Positions 1 to 6,691 of a DNA stretch of 36,016 nucleotides are shown one piece after another. Location of the stretch: contig JBJOGW010000026.1 of the NCBI GenBank assembly GCA_046048055.1, positions 1 to 36,016 on the forward strand, given 5' to 3'. This DNA is from SYAC01 sp046048055 (lineage in GTDB: Bacteria > Planctomycetota > Phycisphaerae > Phycisphaerales > SM1A02). A program made the position numbers and the translations under genes. The notes beneath the pieces were generated by a model. That model had not been told where the DNA came from. It made no database searches and saw nothing but the letters and a program-made list of their open reading frames with translations. Position 1 is the first letter of the stretch. Each line of letters starts with the position of its first letter.

Positions 1-1889
1 TCTACCGCTGCAGCCCGCAGGGAAGCTGGAAGATCGGCTTCTTCGATCCGGTGGCGGCAGGCGCCAACAACAAGGACACCCCCAAGGCGGCCAATCCTGA
101 GTGCGCCGTGTGTGGTGACCCCGGCAGCGGAAGCTGCTTCGAGGAGCACGCCACCCCAGGCTGCTCCACCGCCGGCTGCTGCGAGATCGTGTGCGCCTTC
201 GTGCCATCCTGCTGCGACACGGGCTGGGACGCCACGTGCGTGAGCACCGCGCTGGCCCAGTGCCTGACGGGCGGGGAACCACCCGCCCTGGAGATCACCG
301 AGATCCGCATGCGCGATCCCGACAACAGCGGCGCCAACGAGTACATCGAGATCGTGGGCGCTCCCAACACGCTGCTCACCGGCGTCACGCTGCTGGTGGT
401 GAACAAGCAGGACACCGGCACGGTGGATCCGGCCGGCGTGATCGACACGGCGCTGAGCCTGGAGGGTCAGCGGATTCCCTCGAGCGGGCGCTTCCTGATC
501 ACGGAGAACACGTTCAACATCCCGGGCGTGACCCCCGACTTCAATGCGGGTGGTGGCCTGGTGTTCGACGACGGCGGAACCCTGAACTTCTACCTGGTGT
601 GGAACTTCTTCGGGGCCCGCAACGATGATCTGGACGCCGAGAACGACGGCACGCTCGACAGCACGCCATGGGTGTCGGTCATCGACTCGGTGGCCGTGGT
701 GGGCGACAGCGGCCTCGCGTACCCCCCCACCCAGGTGGGCCCCGCGGGCGGACTGCTGCCGGCCCAGGTGTACAAGTGCTCCCCGGATGGAACCTGGACC
801 ATCGGGCCCATCGGCGTGGTCGCCGGCTATGACACGCCAGGCCAGCCCAACACGGACTGCAGCCTGCCCCGCATCTTCCAGTGCGGCGACGCCGACGCGG
901 GCGACTGCTTCCAGCCGCACGGCAACGGCCACTGCTTCAACCGGCCCTGCTGCGAGGCCGTGTGCGCCGTGGCCCCCGATTGCTGCGACGTGATCTGGGA
1001 CAACACCTGCGTGAGCGTGGCAGGCTCCGCCACGGCCTGCGGAGGCGGCTCGGCCGTGGCCCTCCTGAACGAGGTTCGACTGGATCAGCAGGGCGACGAC
1101 AACGACGAGTACGTCGAGCTGATCGGCACGCCGGGCACCTCGCTGGACGGCCTTGCCCTGATCGCACTGGGCGACGGTTCGGTGACGTCAGGGGGCGTGA
1201 CCACCCAGCTGGGTTCCGGCGCCGTGGAGATGGTGATCCCGCTCGATGGCAACGTGATTCCAGAGAGCGGCTACTTCCTGATCACCAGGCTCACCGAGAC
1301 GGGCTCGACCCCGCAGGACGGCATCGCCATTGGTGTGCCGGGCGACCTCCAGACCAGCCTGCTGATCCTGGAGAATGGCGACAACGTGACGCTGATGCTG
1401 GTGTCCGGCTTCACCGGCGCGGTGAACGACGACCTGGACATCGACAATGACGGCGTGCTGGACAGCACGCCATGGACCGAGATGGTGGACGCCGTGTCGG
1501 TGGTGGTCTCGATCCGGCCGGCGCCCACCAGCACTCAGGAGTGGTGGTACGCCCCCCGCATTCCGCCCAACCAGTTCGGCGTGGTCTTCCAGGCCTACCG
1601 CTGCAGCCCCATCGGGTACTGGTTGGGTGGCGAAGGCGTGTTCACCGATCCGGAGACGGCCACGGACACTCCGGGTGCCCAGAATCTGGACTGCCCGGAC
1701 AGCGGTGGTGGTGGCAACGACTGCCCCGGTGACCTGGATGGCAGCGGATTCGTCGATGCCGGCGACATCGGCAGCCTGCTGATCCTCTTCGGCAGCTCGG
1801 ATCCGTCCGCGGATCTCGATGGCAGCGGCTTGGTGGACGCCGGCGACATCGGCAGCCTGCTGATCCTCTTCGGGCCCTGCTCGGGCTGA
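1..1889 (+). CDS. Secreted cysteine-rich / lamin-tail-domain / dockerin-like protein (5' end missing)
   Basis: The reading frame is open from base 3, so the gene starts before the window. The visible part is modular. The tail of a lamin-tail-like (LTD) domain is followed by a nine-cysteine module (135-263), an LTD-like domain with the NEYIEI signature (about 292-860), a second cysteine module (906-1040), and another LTD-like domain (about 1066-1690). It ends in two dockerin-like repeats with DLDGSG...DAGDI cores (about 1723-1886), bracketed by single cysteines. LTD domains in bacteria are usually extracellular and of unknown binding function. The protein is probably exported, but its signal peptide lies outside the window. 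The cysteine modules match those in the genes at 5318 and 6582, which makes the three partial paralogues. A strong terminator follows. The function is unknown; a surface or adhesive role is inference. Confidence 0.85.
   Translation, partial: YRCSPQGSWKIGFFDPVAAGANNKDTPKAANPECAVCGDPGSGSCFEEHATPGCSTAGCCEIVCAFVPSCCDTGWDATCVSTALAQCLTGGEPPALEITEIRMRDPDNSGANEYIEIVGAPNTLLTGVTLLVVNKQDTGTVDPAGVIDTALSLEGQRIPSSGRFLITENTFNIPGVTPDFNAGGGLVFDDGGTLNFYLVWNFFGARNDDLDAENDGTLDSTPWVSVIDSVAVVGDSGLAYPPTQVGPAGGLLPAQVYKCSPDGTWTIGPIGVVAGYDTPGQPNTDCSLPRIFQCGDADAGDCFQPHGNGHCFNRPCCEAVCAVAPDCCDVIWDNTCVSVAGSATACGGGSAVALLNEVRLDQQGDDNDEYVELIGTPGTSLDGLALIALGDGSVTSGGVTTQLGSGAVEMVIPLDGNVIPESGYFLITRLTETGSTPQDGIAIGVPGDLQTSLLILENGDNVTLMLVSGFTGAVNDDLDIDNDGVLDSTPWTEMVDAVSVVVSIRPAPTSTQEWWYAPRIPPNQFGVVFQAYRCSPIGYWLGGEGVFTDPETATDTPGAQNLDCPDSGGGGNDCPGDLDGSGFVDAGDIGSLLILFGSSDPSADLDGSGLVDAGDIGSLLILFGPCSG
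1758..1873 (+). repeat. 35-bp perfect direct repeat inside the dockerin-like region
   Basis: Positions 1758-1792 and 1839-1873 are identical over 35 bases, 81 bases apart. They encode the second half of each dockerin-like repeat (AGDIGSLLILFG). Identity at the DNA level, beyond the protein level, suggests a recent duplication or gene conversion of one repeat into the other. Confidence 0.9.
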
Positions 1890-1914
1890 TCCGCATTCCA
1901 CACCTGATCGTGTC

Positions 1915-1947
1915 AGGGCCCCGGCCGCGTGCCGGGGCCCTTTTCTT
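1915..1947 (+). terminator. Rho-independent terminator of the partial dockerin gene
   Basis: A perfect 11-bp stem pairs 1915-1925 with 1931-1941 around a 5-nt loop (1926-1930). It is followed by a T-rich stretch to 1947. It starts 26 bases after the stop codon at 1889 and precedes the permease gene, so it separates the two transcription units. Confidence 0.85.
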
Positions 1948-1989
1948 GGGTGGCCCGAATGGACCATGGGTCCCGCTACCCTGATCGTC

Positions 1990-2820
1990 ATGCGCGCCGC
2001 AGCGGCCATCGCCGACCTTGGATTCGTGGTGCAGGAACAGATCGCGGGCTTCGGCCGCTTCGCGATCTTCACTGGTCAGGCGGTGCGAAGCGTGGTGGTG
2101 CACCCGTGGTACAGCCTGCGCTGGAGGCTGCTGGGGCCCCAGCTCTGGGCGGTCGGCGTGCTCAGCATTCCGGTGGTGGCCATCACGGGCGCGTTCATCG
2201 GGATGATCCTGGCGCTGGAGGGGTACTACCAGTTCGCCGAGATCGGCCAGCAGGATCGCATGGGTGGCATCATCAACGTCAGCGTGGTGAAGCAGATCGG
2301 GCCGGTGCTGGCCGCGGTGATGGTGGCCGGCCGGGTGGGATGCGCGCTCGCCGCGGAGCTGGGCACCATGCGCGTGACCGAGCAGCTGGACGCCATGCGG
2401 GCCATGGCGGCGGATCCGATCCAGCATCTGGTGGTGCCGCGCGTGGTGGCCTGCACCATCATGACGCCGCTGCTCACCATCTACTCCAACATGCTCGGCA
2501 GCGCCGGCGCCTGGGCCGTGATCGTGAAGGTGTACGGCGTGAGCGGGCAGGACTACTGGTTCTGGACCGCGCAGTTCGTGACCTGGCGGGAGCCGGCGGG
2601 CGGGCTGATCAAGAGCGTGTTCTTCGGCATGGCGATCGGGCTGGTGGCCTGCTACAAGGGATTCAACTGCAGGCCCGGCGCGGCGGGCGTGGGCCAGGCC
2701 GCCACGGCCAGCTTCGTGAGCGGCTTCATGGCGATCATCATGATCAACCTGGTGCTGGCGCAGTTCATCAACGAACTGGTGCGATGGTTCTATCCAAACC
2801 TGCCCAGCGTGTTCGGCTGA
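1990..2820 (+). CDS. MlaE-family ABC transporter permease
   Basis: This 276-residue membrane protein resembles MlaE/YrbE permeases, which span the inner membrane and move phospholipid or other lipids together with an MlaF ATPase and an MCE-domain protein. Visible features are the family's hydrophobic core segments (GVLSIPVVAITGAFIGMILALE; PVLAAVMVAGRVGCALAAELGTM) and the conserved glutamate-containing 'ELGTMRVTEQLDAM' loop. An upstream in-frame ATG at 1966 is possible. I prefer 1990 because a TACCCT hexamer sits exactly 7 nt before it and the family usually begins close to this point. No MlaF-like ATPase or MCE protein is next to it, so its partners must be encoded elsewhere. tRNA-Gly follows on the same strand. 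Confidence 0.85.
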   Translation: MRAAAAIADLGFVVQEQIAGFGRFAIFTGQAVRSVVVHPWYSLRWRLLGPQLWAVGVLSIPVVAITGAFIGMILALEGYYQFAEIGQQDRMGGIINVSVVKQIGPVLAAVMVAGRVGCALAAELGTMRVTEQLDAMRAMAADPIQHLVVPRVVACTIMTPLLTIYSNMLGSAGAWAVIVKVYGVSGQDYWFWTAQFVTWREPAGGLIKSVFFGMAIGLVACYKGFNCRPGAAGVGQAATASFVSGFMAIIMINLVLAQFINELVRWFYPNLPSVFG

Positions 2821-2850
2821 CGGGTTGCACGTTGACCCCAGACCATGCAC

Positions 2851-2856
2851 TACACT
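2851..2856 (+). promoter_or_regulatory. Candidate -10 element of tRNA-Gly
   Basis: TACACT lies 13 nt before the tRNA 5' end. The same hexamer precedes tRNA-Val. The TTG-containing -35 candidates (2825-2830 and 2832-2837) are at poor spacing (20 and 13 bp), so only the -10 is reasonably supported. Confidence 0.4.
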
Positions 2857-2869
2857 CAAGGAACGCTCT

Positions 2870-2941
2870 GCGGGAGTAGCTCAGTGGTAGAGCGGCAGCC
2901 TTCCAAGCTGCATGTCGCGGGTTCAAGTCCCGTCTCCCGCT
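2870..2941 (+). tRNA. tRNA-Gly (anticodon TCC)
   Basis: A complete cloverleaf can be folded. The acceptor stem pairs GCGGGAG (2870-2876) with CTCCCGC (2934-2940). The D arm contains GCTC/GAGC. The anticodon stem GCAGC/GCTGC holds the loop CTTCCAA with anticodon TCC at 2902-2904. The T arm GCGGG/CCCGT carries the TTCAAGT loop. The discriminator is T at 2941 and CCA is not encoded. Confidence 0.95.
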
Positions 2942-3005
2942 TTGGCTCGCACCAAGCATGGCGCCCCCGCGCCGGCTGTTCACGCGGCAACTCGGCGGTT
3001 TCCCC

Positions 3006-3033
3006 TTGGAAGCGCGGTTTCCCGGACTAGATT
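3006..3033 (+). promoter_or_regulatory. Promoter of the dockerin protein gene at 3040
   Basis: TTGGAA (3006-3011), a 16-bp spacer and TAGATT (3028-3033) form a good housekeeping-type promoter. The -10 ends 6 nt before the ATG at 3040, so the predicted transcript starts at or beside the start codon. No ribosome binding site is present. Confidence 0.7.
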
Positions 3034-3039
3034 GCCGAC

Positions 3040-4086
3040 ATGCCAATTCGACCACCCTTTGCGGTGATCGTCGGCGTGATCGCCGCCGTCCACGCCAACG
3101 CCCAGGACACGCTCTGGCGGTGCCCACTGGGCCCGGCCAGCACCTTCTCCCAGAGCACGCAGATCGCCCTGCCCTTGGCCGGCACATGGATCGGCGACTT
3201 TGACGCCACCACCAACCCCGGCGGCACGCGAACCATCCCGGGCCTGTTCGGCGGCAGCGGCAACAACCTCATCCCGTTCACCAGCACCGTTCGCACCACC
3301 GCTGGCGTGAGCGAGGTCGTGCCCTCCGGCGGATTCATCGCCAGGTTCGATCCGGACACGGGTCGGCTCCGCATCGGTGGACTGGCGCTGGATGCCCTGG
3401 GCACGTCGACCGGCTCGCTCGAGACCGAACTGGTGATCACCTACAGCACCTTTCGGACCGCAAGCCCCGCGTCCACCTTCATTGGCGTGAACAACCTGCC
3501 CGTGCCATTCGACAGCGGCTCGCTCACGGGCCTGTCGGCCACGCAGACCGCGGACGCCGAGGCCATGGCTGCCCGTCAGCGCGGCGGCACCTGGTCGTTC
3601 ACGATCGAGATCCCGGTGGACCTGACCGTGCAGGGCGAGGTGCTCGGATCCCCCTTCGGCGGGACCACCCCTGCCCTGCTGCCGCTTGCAGGTTCCATTC
3701 GGGTCGAGGGCGATGCGCTGGTCCTGAACGCCAACGCATCGATCCAGGACAGCACTCCGGTTCCGGCACCGCCGCCGCTGGCGAACGTGCCGCTGCCGCT
3801 TCCCACGATCCTGCCGCCCGGCTCCACCGCCAACCTGCTCATGAACGGCACCTTCAGCGAGGGCACAAGCTCTTCCGCTCTCTCGACCAGCCTTCAGGCC
3901 GACGGCACGCCAGGGTGCGCGGGCGACTTGGATGACGACGGCACCGTGAGCGCCGCGGATATCGGGCTGCTCCTGATCGCCTTTGGCGACTGTGCGGGCC
4001 TGTGCCCGGCGGACCTGGATGGAGATGACTCGGTGACCGCGGCCGACATCGGACTGCTGCTGCTTGCCTTTGGTGACTGCTCCTGA
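3040..4086 (+). CDS. Secreted protein with C-terminal dockerin-like repeats
   Basis: The product is 348 residues long. It has a signal peptide ending near the AHANAQ motif (about residue 21) and a central region of about 260 residues rich in Thr, Ser, Gly and Pro that I cannot assign to a family. This is followed by a proline-rich linker (PAPPPLANVPLPLPT) and two dockerin-like repeats (AGDLDDDGTVSAADIG and PADLDGDDSVTAADIG). The repeat pair is bracketed by cysteines, as in the other dockerin proteins of the window, but the aspartate-rich cores differ from theirs, so it is not a recent duplicate. It lacks the nine-cysteine module. Its stop codon directly abuts the stop of the convergent chagasin-like gene (TGA then TCA). 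The function is unknown. Confidence 0.85.
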   Translation: MPIRPPFAVIVGVIAAVHANAQDTLWRCPLGPASTFSQSTQIALPLAGTWIGDFDATTNPGGTRTIPGLFGGSGNNLIPFTSTVRTTAGVSEVVPSGGFIARFDPDTGRLRIGGLALDALGTSTGSLETELVITYSTFRTASPASTFIGVNNLPVPFDSGSLTGLSATQTADAEAMAARQRGGTWSFTIEIPVDLTVQGEVLGSPFGGTTPALLPLAGSIRVEGDALVLNANASIQDSTPVPAPPPLANVPLPLPTILPPGSTANLLMNGTFSEGTSSSALSTSLQADGTPGCAGDLDDDGTVSAADIGLLLIAFGDCAGLCPADLDGDDSVTAADIGLLLLAFGDCS

Positions 4087-4617
4087 TCAGGGTTCCTGGG
4101 ACTCGACGCCCGCCGCCGTCACGTGCACCGTGACCGTGGCGGTCTTCGCCGGATCCACGCCCCGCTCCCACGGGCGGACCAGCTCGAACATCAGTTCGCA
4201 GCTGCCCGGCCGCACAGGACGGAAGGACAGGATCCACATCACGCGTCCGCCCATCACGCCGCGGTCGATCGGGCGGCTGCTTGGCGCGCCGACGGACTGC
4301 ACCACGCCGTCGGCGGGCTCGCGGCACTGCCAGACGTAACCGGTGCCCGCGTTGGCCTGCAGTTCCACCCGAAGCAGTTGCCCCATGGGAACGGTGACCT
4401 CGCGCGAGCCTTCCAGGTCGAGCACCTTGCCCTCGACCGGCCGGTCGGTGGCGCTGGTGGCGGTCTCCGTGGCCAGGCCACGAACACGATGCGTGACCAC
4501 GCCGGGTTCGTCCGGGGCACGGTCGGACGCTCGCTCCACCGCCGGCCCCTGGTCCGCATCGCAGGCGAGCGGAGCCATCGCCAGGCACGCCACCACGGGC
4601 CACGACCGCCTCAGCAA
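4087..4617 (-). CDS. Chagasin-like (I42) protease-inhibitor family protein
   Basis: The 176-residue product has an N-terminal hydrophobic export segment (WPVVACLAMAPLAC) and a C-terminal chagasin-type domain. The three inhibitory loops of the family are recognisable: NAGTGY (about residues 89-94, the NPTTGY loop), GVMGGRV (about 120-126) and RPW (148-150). Chagasin proteins block papain-type cysteine proteases; bacterial members are usually periplasmic or lipoproteins. The start is uncertain. I chose a TTG at 4617 that overlaps the stop of the upstream peroxiredoxin gene and includes the hydrophobic segment. A GTG about 21 nt further in would shorten that segment. A lipoprotein fate is possible but the lipobox is poor. 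The overlap implies co-expression with the peroxiredoxin. Confidence 0.75.
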   Translation of the reverse strand: MLRRSWPVVACLAMAPLACDADQGPAVERASDRAPDEPGVVTHRVRGLATETATSATDRPVEGKVLDLEGSREVTVPMGQLLRVELQANAGTGYVWQCREPADGVVQSVGAPSSRPIDRGVMGGRVMWILSFRPVRPGSCELMFELVRPWERGVDPAKTATVTVHVTAAGVESQEP

Positions 4618-5078
4618 GCCTTCACCGCCTTCTCGATGGCCTCGAAGTCCACCTGCACCCGCGGGTCCTCGCTCACCCACGCGTAACGCACGGTGCCGCC
4701 CGCATCCACCACGAAGGCAGCACGCTTGGCCACGCCCTTGAGGCCCATCAGGTCCTCGTGCAGGGCGCCGTAGGCGCGCGCCATCTCCTTGTTGAAGTCG
4801 CTGAGCAGGGGGAACGGGATCCGCTCCAGCTCTCGGAACTTGTCGACCACGAACGGTGAGTCGACGCTCACGCCGAACACGTCGCAGCCCAGTCCCTGCC
4901 ACCTGGTCCAGCCGTCGCGGAACGTGCACATCTCGGCCTGGCAGACCGGGCTGAAGGCCAGCGGAAAGAACAGGAGCACGGTCGTGCGCTTGCCCAGGTG
5001 GGCGGAGAGATCCACGGGACTTCCTGGCTTGGAGGGGAGCGTGAAGACGGGAGCCTTGCTGCCGACGGCGACGGACAT
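4611..5078 (-). CDS. Peroxiredoxin (AhpE/BCP-like thiol peroxidase)
   Basis: The 155-residue product reduces peroxides with an active-site cysteine. The catalytic stretch FPLAFSPVCQAEMC is clear: Cys46 is the likely peroxidatic residue and Cys51 lies five residues on. The pattern is closest to AhpE-type peroxiredoxins. There is no signal peptide, so it is cytosolic. The ATG at 5078 is preceded by an AAGGA ribosome binding site at good spacing. A possible -10 (TACCGT, read on the minus strand from 5144-5139) would give a leader of roughly 50 nt. The gene overlaps the downstream chagasin-like gene, an unusual pairing. Confidence 0.9.
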   Translation of the reverse strand: MSVAVGSKAPVFTLPSKPGSPVDLSAHLGKRTTVLLFFPLAFSPVCQAEMCTFRDGWTRWQGLGCDVFGVSVDSPFVVDKFRELERIPFPLLSDFNKEMARAYGALHEDLMGLKGVAKRAAFVVDAGGTVRYAWVSEDPRVQVDFEAIEKAVKAC

Positions 5079-5317
5079 GGGTGCGTTCCTTGCTGGAATG
5101 GGTTCGAACGCGACCGGACCGACCGGCCGCAAGCGGGGACGGTAGCACGTCGGCCGAATCGGGTGGCGGCACGGCACGGAACCGGCCCGGCAGCCGCCCG
5201 CGGCCACCTTGGGGACAGCCGGTGGATCACGGAAATCTTCCGGAAAAAGGGCCTCACGAAGGCGAGTGCGGATCGCGGACCGTCACCCTGCACGCACGCC
5301 GGACAACAGGAGCACCC

Positions 5318-6691
5318 ATGCAGACCACTTCCTTCGCCCTTTCGTCTCTCCTGGCAGCCTCCGCCTCCGCGGCCCAAGGCCCCTGCTGCCTGCCCTTGGG
5401 CAGTGGCGGCTGTGCCGATGCCTCGTGCGCCGAGCGTGTCTGCACCTTCGATCCCTACTGCTGCAGCACGCTCTGGGATGAACGCTGCGCCAGCGAGGCC
5501 AGCGTGCTCTGCGAGGCGTGTCGTCCACCGGAGTCCTGCAACCTTCCGCCGGCGCACCGGCAGGAGTGGGAGCCATGTGGAAGCGGGCTGGATGCCGCCT
5601 GTCCCGTGCCCGAGCCCCTGCTGATGACGTTGGCAATGGGCGATGTGCTGCATGGCACCGTCTGGGCCACGGACACCGGGCGTGATGTGGACTGGTTCGT
5701 GGTGGAACTGCATGAGCCCGCCATGCTGGCGGTGGACTGCTGGAGCGCCGGCCCCATCGGTGTGGCGATCGTGGATGCCGCGTGCCCGCCCGCGGTGCAC
5801 GCCGAAAGTGCCGATGGCTGCCCGGCCAGGGCGCAGGCCTGCCTGCCTGCCGGAGCATGGCGGGTGGTGGTGCGGCCGCTGCTGTTCGAGCCCCTGTCCT
5901 GTCAAGATCCGCGAGCCGCGTACGCGATCCAGGCCACGGTCTCGCCCTGTCAGCCGCACGGCCTCACCAACGACGCCTGCACCGGGGCCATCCCGGCCGT
6001 GACGGGTGCCAATGCCTTCGACACCACCCATGCCACGGCGGATCCGCAGCCGCTCCCGGGCTGGTGCGACGAGGGCGCTGGTCTGGCCATCACCCACGAC
6101 GCCTGGTTCGAGTTCACTCCCTTGCAATCGGGACTGCATCGCCTGGACACCTGCACCCAGATTCCCTTCGACACGCGATTGGCCGTGCTTCAGGGATGCG
6201 ACGGTCCGGTGCTGGCCTGCAGCGATGACCACTGCGCGGGTGACGGGGCCGAACTCGAGGTGATGCTTCAGCAGGGTGTGCCGGTGCTTGTGAGGCTTGG
6301 TGGCTGGGGGCATGGCGGGGCTGGCGTGCTGCATGTGGAGCCGTTGGCCGGCTCGGCTCCCTGTCCGGGTGACCTGGATGCCAATGGCATGGTGGACGCC
6401 GGAGACATCGGGTCGTTGCTGCTGTTGTTCGGCAGCGCGGGCGGGCCAGCCGACCTGGACGAGAGCGGCACGGTCGATGCCGGAGATATTGGACTCTTGC
6501 TGCTCTGGATGGGCCCCTGTCCGGCCGGAGTGGCCGCTTCTGGTTTGGATGTGCTGGCCCCGGGGCTAGACTGGACCGCTGATGCAGTTCGCGATGACCA
6601 CCCTGACCGCCGTCCTCTGCCTGGTGGGGTCCGCGCTGGCTCAAACCGGATCCTGCCTTCAGGAACGAAGCACGCCCGGGTGCGACAATGA
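5318..6691 (+). CDS. Secreted cysteine-rich protein with PPC-like domains and dockerin-like repeats
   Basis: The start ATG at 5318 has an AGGAG ribosome binding site (5308-5312) 5 nt upstream and opens a signal peptide (to about ASAAQG). Next come one nine-cysteine module (5384-5512) and a PPC-like beta domain (about 5600-5930). A second beta domain has the planctomycete pattern NDAC...DAWFEFTP...FDTRLAVLQGC...DDHC (about 5965-6350), and two cysteine-bracketed dockerin-like repeats follow (about 6358-6520). The family-like end is GPCP near 6523, but the frame stays open for another 55 or so codons, to 6691, and overlaps the next gene by 110 bases. That tail looks non-coding. A GGA codon at 6527 is one base from TGA, so a lost stop or a sequence error is plausible. 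The function is unknown. Confidence 0.8.
   Translation: MQTTSFALSSLLAASASAAQGPCCLPLGSGGCADASCAERVCTFDPYCCSTLWDERCASEASVLCEACRPPESCNLPPAHRQEWEPCGSGLDAACPVPEPLLMTLAMGDVLHGTVWATDTGRDVDWFVVELHEPAMLAVDCWSAGPIGVAIVDAACPPAVHAESADGCPARAQACLPAGAWRVVVRPLLFEPLSCQDPRAAYAIQATVSPCQPHGLTNDACTGAIPAVTGANAFDTTHATADPQPLPGWCDEGAGLAITHDAWFEFTPLQSGLHRLDTCTQIPFDTRLAVLQGCDGPVLACSDDHCAGDGAELEVMLQQGVPVLVRLGGWGHGGAGVLHVEPLAGSAPCPGDLDANGMVDAGDIGSLLLLFGSAGGPADLDESGTVDAGDIGLLLLWMGPCPAGVAASGLDVLAPGLDWTADAVRDDHPDRRPLPGGVRAGSNRILPSGTKHARVRQ
6545..6572 (+). promoter_or_regulatory. Promoter of the cysteine-rich gene at 6582
   Basis: TTGGAT (6545-6550), a 16-bp spacer and TAGACT (6567-6572) resemble the promoter at 3006. The -10 ends 9 nt before the ATG. 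It lies inside the readthrough tail of the upstream gene, which supports the view that this tail is not real coding sequence. Confidence 0.6.
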
